From Bacillus benzoevorans (GTDB lineage: Bacteria; Bacillota; Bacilli; Bacillales; Cytobacillaceae): a DNA stretch of 5,583 nucleotides. This document shows positions 1-5,507 of the stretch, piece after piece (the stretch's first letter is position 1; each line of letters starts with the position of its first letter). The stretch spans positions 1-5,583 of the forward strand of contig NZ_JACHGK010000043.1 of assembly GCF_014207535.1 (NCBI RefSeq), read 5' to 3'. The notes under the pieces are model-generated. The model worked only from the letters and a program-made list of their open reading frames with translations. It did not search any database and was not told where the DNA came from. Position numbers and translations under genes: made by a program.

Positions 1-95
1 ATAGTTATAGATTAAAACACAGAAGCACTATTTTCGGAGACAAAAGTGTTCAAACTTAATTAGCAAAAAGTGTTCAAAACTACTTGACGGTTACA
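1..95. mobile_element. Probable terminal end of an IS21-family insertion sequence
   Basis: Seen: a 13-base direct repeat, AAAAGTGTTCAAA, occurs at 42-54 and 66-78, 24 bases apart, followed by CTACTTGACGGTTACA ending at 95. Read from the other strand, the end begins TGTAACCGTCAAGTAG and then carries two copies of TTTGAACACTTTT. Known: IS21-family elements end in TG...CA and carry short repeats nested inside each end as transposase binding sites. Inferred: position 95 is the outer edge of the element and the rest of it, including its istA/istB-type genes, lies left of the window. No transposase sequence is visible, so the family call rests on end structure and general resemblance only. The same bases could instead be a tandem operator upstream of the next gene. 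Confidence 0.5.
42..78. repeat. Direct repeat pair AAAAGTGTTCAAA
   Basis: Two identical 13-base copies lie at 42-54 and 66-78, with starts 24 bases apart. They fit the nested end repeats of an IS21-like terminus; a pair of regulator binding sites is the alternative. Confidence 0.75.
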
Positions 96-99
96 GTCA

Positions 100-489
100 A
101 TGGGTTTCTTAAGCAGATTATTTGGTAAAAGCAGTACTAGTCAACGAGTGGAACGTCAAAACTATGAATCCGCCCTTAATCTAATTATTATTTATAAGGG
201 CTTTAGAGATAATGACGAGTATGCGGATAAATATTCAGATTTGGAAGATGAGCTATGGGTTTATGAATGTATAGGTGCTTCAGGTGCAATGTCCTCAGAA
301 ACGGCAAAACAATATGGTATCCCATTACCTGTTTATCCTGAGTACCCAGTTATCGGAATCTTTGACCTGTATATGTCTAAAGGACATGAAGAAGGTTATA
401 CAAAACCTTTATTCATCTCATCTAATAAAGATGAGGTTAAGCGATTTCTTAAGGATCTTGAAAGAAAACATTCAAAAGAAGGACAGTAA
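100..489 (+). CDS. Hypothetical protein, 129 aa, family not recognised
   Basis: I do not recognise this protein. It starts MGFLSRLFGK, a short amphipathic N-terminus common in genuine small Bacillus proteins, which supports the ATG at 100. No signal peptide or membrane segment is visible. The middle is acidic and aromatic (about residues 35-60, with the segment DLEDELWVYE), followed by a Pro/Tyr-rich stretch around 75-90 (PLPVYPEYPVIGIFD). The end is charged, with ISSNKDEVKRFLKDLE resembling a terminal helix, so a small soluble alpha/beta fold is likely. No Shine-Dalgarno sequence precedes the start, and the reading frame stays open upstream only to a TGA at 85, inside the probable IS end. 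The IS edge lies about 4 bases before the ATG, so the native promoter and RBS were probably displaced and expression is doubtful. A bacteriocin or toxin immunity protein is possible, but nothing in the sequence shows it. Confidence 0.6.
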   Translation: MGFLSRLFGKSSTSQRVERQNYESALNLIIIYKGFRDNDEYADKYSDLEDELWVYECIGASGAMSSETAKQYGIPLPVYPEYPVIGIFDLYMSKGHEEGYTKPLFISSNKDEVKRFLKDLERKHSKEGQ

Positions 490-530
490 TCATGATATTT
501 TTTACTGAATTCATTTTTATTATCATATTA

Positions 531-617
531 CACTTTGTGCTAAATGCACATAAAAATCATCATTCCTTCGCCCTTTTATTTTTTGCGTACTAATATATTT
601 AACACGTAAATAGTAAA
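531..617. repeat. Intergenic repeat, copy A
   Basis: This diverged copy shares four ordered blocks with copy B: TGTGCTAA (536-543), TTCCTTCG (563-570), ACTAAT (589-594) and AACACGTAA (601-609). Block spacings agree within 0-3 bases. It begins with the perfect inverted repeat TGTGC-TAAAT-GCACA (536-550). It lies between the 129-aa gene and the M20D gene and ends about 20 bases before the latter's RBS. The shared bases before it (ATATTACA) also match copy C. No coding potential is convincing on either strand. Confidence 0.55.
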
Positions 618-637
618 TCTATAAATAGGATTGCAGC

Positions 638-643
638 AGGAGG
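638..643 (+). promoter_or_regulatory. RBS fixing the TTG start of the M20D gene
   Basis: A perfect AGGAGG lies 7 bases before TTG 651. No ATG or GTG in this frame is as well placed, so the RBS decides the start. A weak -10-like TATAAA lies at 620-625 without a good -35. Confidence 0.85.
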
Positions 644-650
644 TAAAATT

Positions 651-1763
651 TTGCAGAGGAAAAACTTAGAGTTAATTAAGCAGTTGCGTCATGAACTACA
701 TCAGCATCCAGAGTTGTCCAATCAAGAGGTTTGGACGAAACAGCATTTAATATCCTTTCTTCAAACCCACACTCGTTTGGAAATAATTGACAAAGGAACT
801 TGGTTCTATGCCATTTATCGGGCGGGTGAAGGAAAAAGGAATATCGCATTCCGTGCCGATTTTGATGCACTTCCAATCGAAGAAACGATTAGGATTCCAC
901 ATGGTTCGAAATATCCGGGAGTCTCTCATAAATGTGGTCATGATGGTCATTCTGCGTGTCTTGCAGGATTGGCATTAGAGATTGACCAAAAAGGTGCAAC
1001 ACAAAACATTTATTTTCTTTTCCAACATGCAGAGGAAACGGGTGACGGAGCTTTGCAGTGTGTTTCATTCATTAAGGAAAATGAGATTGACGAAATTTTT
1101 GCTTTCCATAATATGAGCGGGATGCCTTTCGGTTCTGTTAACGTCATTGATGGGACGGCTCATTTTGCTTCTAAAGGAATGATCATTCATATGGAAGGGA
1201 CTCCTGCCCATGCCAGCCAGCCTGAAGATGGAGTAAACCCGGCATTTGCAATAGCCAGCCTGATTCAGGCTATTCCCGATCTCACTTCTGCGGAAAAAAA
1301 TAAAGGAAAAGTTTTGTGTACTGTTATTCAGATTGATGTAGGGGAGAGGACGTTTGGAATTTCCGCAAGTCAAGGGGATTTATTGCTCACCATTCGTGCC
1401 CAGTATGAAGCGGAATTGGACCAACTGGAGAAAAGCCTTGAGCATTATGCTGGGTCTTTAGCACGTGAAAATGGGTTAAACGTAAGCTTTTCTTATAATG
1501 ATGTGTTTCCTGAAACGGTCAATCATAAAGAAAGCTCTGATAAAATACGCCAAGTTTGCAAATTGAAAGGGATTTCGTTAATCGAAATGAACCAGCCATT
1601 TCGGGCATCAGAAGATTTCGGTCACTATCTTAAGGAGACGAAAGGAGCTATTTGCTTTATCGGCAATGGAGAGGATTACCCTCATATCCATACGCTAGAA
1701 TATGATTTTCGCGATGAAATTATCGAAACTGCCGTGGAGCTATTTAAAGGACTTGCTGAATAA
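651..1763 (+). CDS. M20D-family amidohydrolase / metallopeptidase
   Basis: A cytoplasmic zinc-type amidohydrolase of the M20D group (hippurate hydrolase, IAA-amino-acid hydrolase, N-acyl-amino-acid deacylase). It is predicted to remove an acyl group from an N-acyl amino acid or small peptide; the substrate cannot be read from sequence. Residues 1-30 give the typical LRHELHQHPELSNQE entry motif. RADFDALP is at 68-75. KCGHDGHSA (94-102) supplies Cys95 and His97; HAEETGDGA (126-134) supplies the catalytic base Glu128 and ligand Glu129. AFHN gives His153, and the C-terminal HIHTLEYDF gives His347. The inserted dimerisation domain runs from about 172 to 285 and contains HASQPEDGVNP (187-197). All catalytic positions are present. 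The 370-aa length is near the family's usual 370-400. The TTG start is fixed by AGGAGG. The CWC gene follows 51 bases downstream with no terminator between, so co-transcription is likely. Confidence 0.93.
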   Translation: MQRKNLELIKQLRHELHQHPELSNQEVWTKQHLISFLQTHTRLEIIDKGTWFYAIYRAGEGKRNIAFRADFDALPIEETIRIPHGSKYPGVSHKCGHDGHSACLAGLALEIDQKGATQNIYFLFQHAEETGDGALQCVSFIKENEIDEIFAFHNMSGMPFGSVNVIDGTAHFASKGMIIHMEGTPAHASQPEDGVNPAFAIASLIQAIPDLTSAEKNKGKVLCTVIQIDVGERTFGISASQGDLLLTIRAQYEAELDQLEKSLEHYAGSLARENGLNVSFSYNDVFPETVNHKESSDKIRQVCKLKGISLIEMNQPFRASEDFGHYLKETKGAICFIGNGEDYPHIHTLEYDFRDEIIETAVELFKGLAE

Positions 1764-1800
1764 TAGGAATTTTTTTCATAAGCAAGTAAAAAAGTGGATA

Positions 1801-1806
1801 GAGGAG
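1801..1806 (+). promoter_or_regulatory. RBS fixing the TTG start of the CWC gene
   Basis: GAGGAG lies 8 bases before TTG 1815. The longer in-frame alternative, GTG 1794, would put this RBS inside the coding region and has no RBS of its own. Confidence 0.8.
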
Positions 1807-1814
1807 TGAGACGA

Positions 1815-2000
1815 TTGGCTAATAAATATTGTCCGATTTGTGGAGAAGAAAACGGGTGCATGTCCGGTAAGGAAGAACACGGGAACTGTTGGTGCGACAA
1901 AGAAACGTTTCCTAAGGAAATCTTTGCATCCGTTCCAGAGGAAAGCAGAAATAAACATTGCGTTTGTAAAAAATGTCTGGACCAATATAAAGAAAAATGA
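1815..2000 (+). CDS. Cysteine-rich CWC family protein, 61 aa
   Basis: A small cysteine-rich protein matching the Cys_rich_CWC family, whose function is not established; the cysteine pattern suggests metal binding. From the TTG at 1815 it begins M-ANKYCPICGEENGC, then GNCWC (the CWC motif), a Pro/Phe segment (TFPKEIFASVP) and finally CVCKKCLDQY. This gives eight cysteines: a CPxC pair, one after GEENG, two in CWC, and three in CVCKKC. It has no signal peptide and is soluble and charged, and its 61-aa length is normal for the family. An in-frame GTG at 1794 would add seven residues (DRGVRRL region), but the RBS supports 1815. It sits 51 bases after the M20D gene on the same strand, probably as a second operon gene. 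No functional link between the two is evident. Confidence 0.85.
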   Translation: MANKYCPICGEENGCMSGKEEHGNCWCDKETFPKEIFASVPEESRNKHCVCKKCLDQYKEK

Positions 2001-2081
2001 ACGTTAAATCAAAATCATTAACTACGAAATCAGTAAAAAACGCAAAACTTTACACGTATGATTTTTAGGGGGGTAAAATTC

Positions 2082-2105
2082 AGGGGAACGGTGGAACCGT
2101 CCCTT
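2082..2105. repeat. GC-rich palindrome, REP-like or terminator hairpin
   Basis: ACGGT (2088-2092) pairs with ACCGT (2096-2100) around a 3-base loop. With A2087 bulged, the stem continues through AGGGG (2082-2086) and CCCTT (2101-2105), giving about 10 pairs including one G-T. It is followed by TTGTTT and lies about 80 bases after the CWC stop, so it could end that transcript. The GGGGAACGGT/AACCGTCCC wording also resembles short GC-rich palindromes scattered in Bacillus intergenic DNA. Its GC content stands out from the AT-rich surroundings. Confidence 0.6.
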
Positions 2106-2115
2106 TGTTTACTTG

Positions 2116-2207
2116 CATTATGTGCTAATTACACAATAAATAAACCAGCCTTCCCTCGACCGTTTCGTTTTAGAGCACTAATTTTACTGAACACGTAATC
2201 AACTAAA
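2116..2207. repeat. Intergenic repeat, copy B
   Basis: The blocks shared with copy A are TGTGCTAA (2121-2128), TTCCCTCG (2151-2158), ACTAAT (2177-2182) and AACACGTAA (2190-2198). It shares the exact 18-mer CATTATGTGCTAATTACA (2116-2133) with copy C, and its next bases match C with two single-base indels. The start carries the inverted repeat TGTG-N7-CACA (2121-2135). The rest of the gap, 2208-2330, is AT-rich and holds only a doubtful 43-codon reading frame. Confidence 0.6.
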
Positions 2208-2330
2208 GGAATGTAAATGCAGGAATTCTCTTTTTCATTTTTTAATAGTTTTAGTTGGGGAAAACGTCTAACAGGAATATGGGTTTATGTTTTTGCAATA
2301 CGAAAAAAATCATTTAATATAATCAAAAGA

Positions 2331-2380
2331 AGGCTGACATATACTTAGTTTGAAGAGCCAAACCTTGTATAGGACAGCCT
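2331..2380. terminator. Long imperfect hairpin between convergent genes
   Basis: The arms at 2331-2352 and 2359-2380 (AGGCTG...GTTTG against CAAAC...CAGCCT) match at about 17 of 22 positions around a short AAGAGC loop. It lies 13 bases past the stop of the minus-strand M28 fragment. Read on the minus strand it is followed by the T-rich TCTTTTGATTATAT, so it probably terminates M28 transcription. The plus-strand side is less U-rich. The length and imperfection could also mean a relic of an inverted-repeat element. Confidence 0.55.
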
Positions 2381-2392
2381 AATTTATCCTTA

Positions 2393-3055
2393 TTAATCTT
2401 GAAATCTTTTCAAAACATAAGAATTATCCCCATAGGTACTATATTTTGCTGAACGTTTTCCTTTTGTTTCGGGAATGTCGTAGGAACGATCGGCGATCAT
2501 CCACTCTATGTGATCATCTCTATTTACCGTTATTTGAACATGTAACTCTTCAGCTTGACCTAGGGCATATCTGAATTCCAACGGTTTATCTTTTGAAAAT
2601 TCCTTTTGATACAACTTCACCTTTTTTCCATTGATGGTCAGCTGCGCTGCCTTCATCGATGACGAAGACTTCATGATCAACTCGTCAGCATGTCGATTTG
2701 TTTTCAACTGATATTCAATTTTCCGCTTACCGCCCACTGTCTGATCAGATAATACCGTCACACTAGGCGCTGCTAAGCTGTATAAATTAGCTTGTGAATA
2801 GCTCACATCCCAGTTCCCGTATAAAACAGGAAAGAAATCTAATGTGTGGCCTTTTTTTACATTTTCATGGATATAATTCGATGTATATTCATCTAATGGC
2901 ATGGTTGCTGCCCAATAGGCTTTGTTAGCATCCGCATCCATTAAATAAGTAATATCGCTTGCTGTTGGATGTTCTGCTGTCGGCATGTTATTTAGGTTTA
3001 TGCTGTTTGGGATCATCACCAGTAATCCTGTAATCAAGAAGATGGATGGAATCAC
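2393..3055 (-). pseudogene. C-terminal exported domain of the M28 peptidase, split off by a frameshift
   Basis: This 220-codon frame is the detached C-terminal part of the upstream peptidase gene, not an independent gene. The GTG at 3055 has no Shine-Dalgarno sequence. Reading the same frame further upstream (to about 3089) gives QHFKIKFDWVIPSIFLITG, a basic cytoplasmic loop followed by the last membrane helix (about residues 2-16 of the fragment). That is exactly what the peptidase topology needs next. The remaining roughly 200 residues are hydrophilic, beta-rich and aromatic and should lie outside the cell. I recognise no catalytic motif in them; an accessory domain is likely, as in other long membrane M28 peptidases. 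The frame is otherwise open and looks conserved, so the break is recent or a sequencing error. Without correction or recoding this domain would not be made. Confidence 0.75.
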
Positions 3056-3066
3056 CCAATCGAATT

Positions 3067-4719
3067 TTATTTTAAAATGCTGAAAATAGGGACCAGTGTG
3101 GCACCTAAAAGGGAGACTAGGACCATTATCGTTCCAGCCATTTGCATCGACATCATCGCTTCAACGAGATAAATAATGGGTGAAAGAATAAGTATTGCAG
3201 GAATCGAAAAAGCAACTGTAACGAGATGACCCTTCCATGAATTTTCCTCTAATCTCATCCAAAAGTTGACTCCGATTAAAGCAGATAATAACGGCCATGC
3301 AAATACATAGCTTCCGGCTTTAAGCAGAATGCTGGAGGCAGTTAGAAGGACTAACCAAAGAAATAAAGCCCCTATCATTAAATTGCCTGTCTTGATTTTT
3401 TTAGAAGCCAGCTGATAAAGCATTGTGATGAAAGCAATGGTTATCATGATAAAACTAATGAAATAAAGGGTGGTAAATGTCTTATCGGTTTCCATCAACC
3501 ATTGTTGTTCCGGAAAAATATCGGTGAGGATGGACCATAATCCTGAACCGATAGCAAAAGAGCCGATGATGCCAAGAATGAAAACGAAAAGACCGGCAAG
3601 TGTTCCGAGCAGGGATACTTTCTTCAGTCGAGACCCATGCAGGAACGTAATGGCATAAAGGAGCACCACGAGTATCATGATTGGAAGGACCATTTTATCT
3701 GAGTACGTGATCATGGTAGACCCCATAATGTTAAAGAACACTTCATTTCCTTCATGCGTTTGCATGAGATCGGCGTTTCCAAAATGGGTGGTAAGATGGT
3801 ACATATATTCCCCGTGATGCTGCAGGCTTTCTAAACTGAACTCTTGAATATTATCACCAGTTGTATGATAATGATTTATTCCCTCACCGAAGGCAAAGTT
3901 TAATCCGCTAAGTCCATACTTTTTAAACACAGAGAAATCCGTATCATTTGGCATTTGTGTATATAAGCTGTATAGGAGAGAATGAGCAACAGGTGTTGGA
4001 GCAGCTTGAACAAACTCTTTTACCAGCCAGCTATTGTTATCACTGGTTTCAAACATGAAAGAGGCGCCTTCGTTTCCGCGTGCCTCAAAATTTAATACTA
4101 ATCCGACATCCTGTACCCAAGGATGTTCTTTGACAAAAGCATTGGCTCCAAGCAATCCAAGCTCTTCACCATCTGTAAGGAGAATAATGACATCGTTTTG
4201 CAGGGCTTTTCCTTCTTTTAGTGCACGTACAGTTTCTAAAATTGCACTGACTCCTGCGCCGTCATCGGCAGCACCAGCCGCCCCTGATACAGAGTCATAA
4301 TGAGAAACAAGCATGATGGCTTTAGTAGAATGGGTTCCTTCTATTTTTGCGATAATATTCTCGACCGTACCTCCTGAAATCCATGTACCAGAGCTGTAAA
4401 CAGAAGGGGTTTTTTGAATTTCTGGTTTTAATCCTAATTCTTCTAAACTGTGAATAAGATAGTCCCGAACTCTATCGTGCTCTTCTGAGCCAATGGGATG
4501 TGGCTTTCTAGCTAACTCTTTTAAATGGTCGAAAGCCCTCACAGCAGAAAACTCATTTGCCGCACCATCAGCCGGGACAACCTTTGGCGGCTGAATTTGT
4601 AATAAACTCACAAAAATGATTCCAACGAGAACAGCAACAATCGAAATGAAAATAAGGGTATTTTTTCTTAGTTCATTTCGAGTCTGCAGCTTTGTTTCCG
4701 TAGATGTTACGATATCCAA
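3067..4719 (-). CDS. Membrane-anchored M28 family zinc metallopeptidase (C-terminus lost by frameshift)
   Basis: Predicted aminopeptidase-type metalloenzyme acting outside the membrane. From TTG 4719 it has 550 residues. One helix at 22-40 anchors it. The M28 domain (about 55-315) shows PHPIGSEEH (73-81), SHYDS with zinc ligand His140, ADDGAGV with Asp152, DGEELGLLGA with base Glu185 and ligand Glu186, LNFEARG with Glu212, and HYHTTGDN with His285. All expected ligands are present. Seven more helices follow (about 344-361, 369-390, 414-436, 446-464, 470-486, 499-518, 527-547), with basic loops (HGSRLKK, SKKIKTG) on the inside as topology predicts. The frame then ends early at 3067. Adding one base in the 3083-3086 run continues it into the downstream fragment, for about 775 aa in total. 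A longer frame back to 4836 exists, but AGGAGGG at 4728-4734 sits 8 bases before TTG 4719. The substrate is unknown. The catalytic part could still fold. Confidence 0.85.
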   Translation of the reverse strand: MDIVTSTETKLQTRNELRKNTLIFISIVAVLVGIIFVSLLQIQPPKVVPADGAANEFSAVRAFDHLKELARKPHPIGSEEHDRVRDYLIHSLEELGLKPEIQKTPSVYSSGTWISGGTVENIIAKIEGTHSTKAIMLVSHYDSVSGAAGAADDGAGVSAILETVRALKEGKALQNDVIILLTDGEELGLLGANAFVKEHPWVQDVGLVLNFEARGNEGASFMFETSDNNSWLVKEFVQAAPTPVAHSLLYSLYTQMPNDTDFSVFKKYGLSGLNFAFGEGINHYHTTGDNIQEFSLESLQHHGEYMYHLTTHFGNADLMQTHEGNEVFFNIMGSTMITYSDKMVLPIMILVVLLYAITFLHGSRLKKVSLLGTLAGLFVFILGIIGSFAIGSGLWSILTDIFPEQQWLMETDKTFTTLYFISFIMITIAFITMLYQLASKKIKTGNLMIGALFLWLVLLTASSILLKAGSYVFAWPLLSALIGVNFWMRLEENSWKGHLVTVAFSIPAILILSPIIYLVEAMMSMQMAGTIMVLVSLLGATLVPIFSILK

Positions 4720-4727
4720 TTCATTTA

Positions 4728-4734
4728 CCCTCCT
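4728..4734 (-). promoter_or_regulatory. RBS fixing the TTG start of the M28 gene
   Basis: AGGAGGG on the minus strand lies 8 bases before TTG 4719. An ATG only three bases after it opens a five-codon out-of-frame peptide and is too close to the RBS. No RBS supports the 39-codon longer start at 4836. Confidence 0.8.
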
Positions 4735-4863
4735 CGTATATGAACTGCAGGTCCATGTAATCAATTCGGCAGTTGGATCTGTTTTTCCTTTTTCGAACGA
4801 ATCACCTTTTTGGGATAAGTTCATTCTTGTCCCCACGTCCTACTTTGGTGCATTCTTTTTTAA

Positions 4864-4900
4864 TACATATTACATTATGTGCTAATTACAAATAATAAAC
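4864..4900. repeat. Intergenic repeat, copy C (partial)
   Basis: The exact 18-mer CATTATGTGCTAATTACA (4873-4890) is shared with copy B, followed by AATAATAAAC, which matches B with two single-base indels. The bases just before (ATATTACA) match copy A instead. The later blocks TTCCCTCG, ACTAAT and AACACGTAA are absent, so this copy is truncated. It lies between the divergent M28 gene and VWA remnant. Confidence 0.55.
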
Positions 4901-4923
4901 TGGAATTAAATGTCGCTAGGCAA

Positions 4924-4972
4924 TAGGCAAAACCTATTTCTTGTGATATAATAGGAACAAACGTTTGTGTTC
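4924..4972 (+). promoter_or_regulatory. Sigma-A-like promoter overlapped by a LexA-like box
   Basis: A perfect -10 TATAAT (4947-4952) has TAGGCA (4924-4929, 4 of 6 to TTGACA) at 17-base spacing. Immediately downstream, GGAACAAACGTTTG (4954-4967) fits the Bacillus LexA/DinR consensus CGAACRNRYGTTYC at 12 of 14 positions; only the two outermost bases differ. It contains the perfect palindrome ACAAACGTTTGT (4957-4968). This is where LexA would block the start of transcription. A GAGG (4973-4976) then precedes an ATG at 4980 that opens only a six-codon peptide, so the gene this promoter served seems to be gone. A small inverted repeat, AATAGG/CCTATT (4922-4938), overlaps the -35. Confidence 0.5.
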
Positions 4973-5007
4973 GAGGATAATGCCTTTTAAATTTCTATAA
5001 AGAAAGG

Positions 5008-5506
5008 TTGATGTTCTATGGTTTTTTTGCTTATTTAATTCATGAACGGTTTCCTTCCCAGGTTCGGGTCTTTGCGTTTGTAGGACTACTCGATGAAGTG
5101 ACGGACTACTATAAAAACAAAGATGTGGAAGTGGCAGTTAGACGATCTCTTAAAAATGCTAACATCGATTATCGTGGCTACTCTAATTATGATAAGGCTC
5201 TTAGTATGTATTATGCAGAATACGGAAGTGAACTGGATCAAGACACATTATTATTTTTCCTTGCCGATGCCAGGAATAACAGAAATAGCCCAAGGCTTGA
5301 TTTAATGATAGAATTCCGGGAAAGTGCGAAACATCTTTTTTTGGTTTAACCCTGATAAAAAACAGAAGTGGAATCAAGGAGATTCAGTCATTGGGCAATA
5401 TGCACCTTATTGCGATGCTGTTTTCGAGACATTAAACGTAAAACAACTAGAGGAAGCGTTATTTGCCTCTATTGAATATATCGAAGATTGGATAGGCTAC
5501 ACTTAA
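5008..5506 (+). pseudogene. CoxE-like VWA domain protein, C-terminal remnant with frameshift
   Basis: This is the C-terminal half of a CoxE-like von Willebrand A domain protein, a family usually encoded beside MoxR-type AAA ATPases. The remnant carries HERFPSQVRVFAFV, LDEVTDYY, then YRGYSNYDKAL (second metal-site loop), LLFFLADARNN (strand plus Asp), and AKHLF. The frame changes there: WFNPDKKQKW, GDSVIGQYAPYCDAVFETL and the end IEYIEDWIGYT are one frame over. At 5336-5342 there are seven T residues; six would restore AKHLFWFNPDKK. The family's N-terminal half and the first MIDAS motif DxSxS are missing, leaving about 165 residues of a protein usually around 400. Translation could begin at TTG 5008 or ATG 5011 behind AGAAAGG, but that RBS may be coincidental. 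No AAA ATPase lies nearby. A probable IS end begins two bases after the stop, so the native C-terminus may be trimmed too. Confidence 0.82.
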
Positions 5507-5507
5507 C

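Noticed and set aside
536..550. CRP/FNR-type operator at TGTGC-TAAAT-GCACA
   Set aside because: The half-site spacing is one base short of TGTGA-N6-TCACA, and the motif recurs as part of a longer repeat, so a repeat explains it better.
676..1373. Minus-strand and second-frame open frames across the M20D gene
   Set aside because: They overlap a gene with all catalytic motifs intact, lack RBS sequences and have no recognisable protein character.
1794..1814. GTG 1794 as the start of the CWC protein
   Set aside because: No RBS precedes it, while GAGGAG at 1801-1806 points to TTG 1815.
3470..4300. Plus-strand open frames opposite the M28 gene
   Set aside because: Ser/Pro-rich shadow translations of a conserved peptidase on the other strand.
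4720..4836. Longer N-terminus for the M28 peptidase (extra 39 codons from 4836)
   Set aside because: No RBS at 4836. A strong AGGAGGG lies inside this extension at the right distance from TTG 4719, and the extra residues look like non-coding sequence.
4740..4860. Riboswitch or T-box leader before the M28 gene
   Set aside because: No T-box sequence, no antiterminator/terminator pair and no recognisable aptamer in this stretch.
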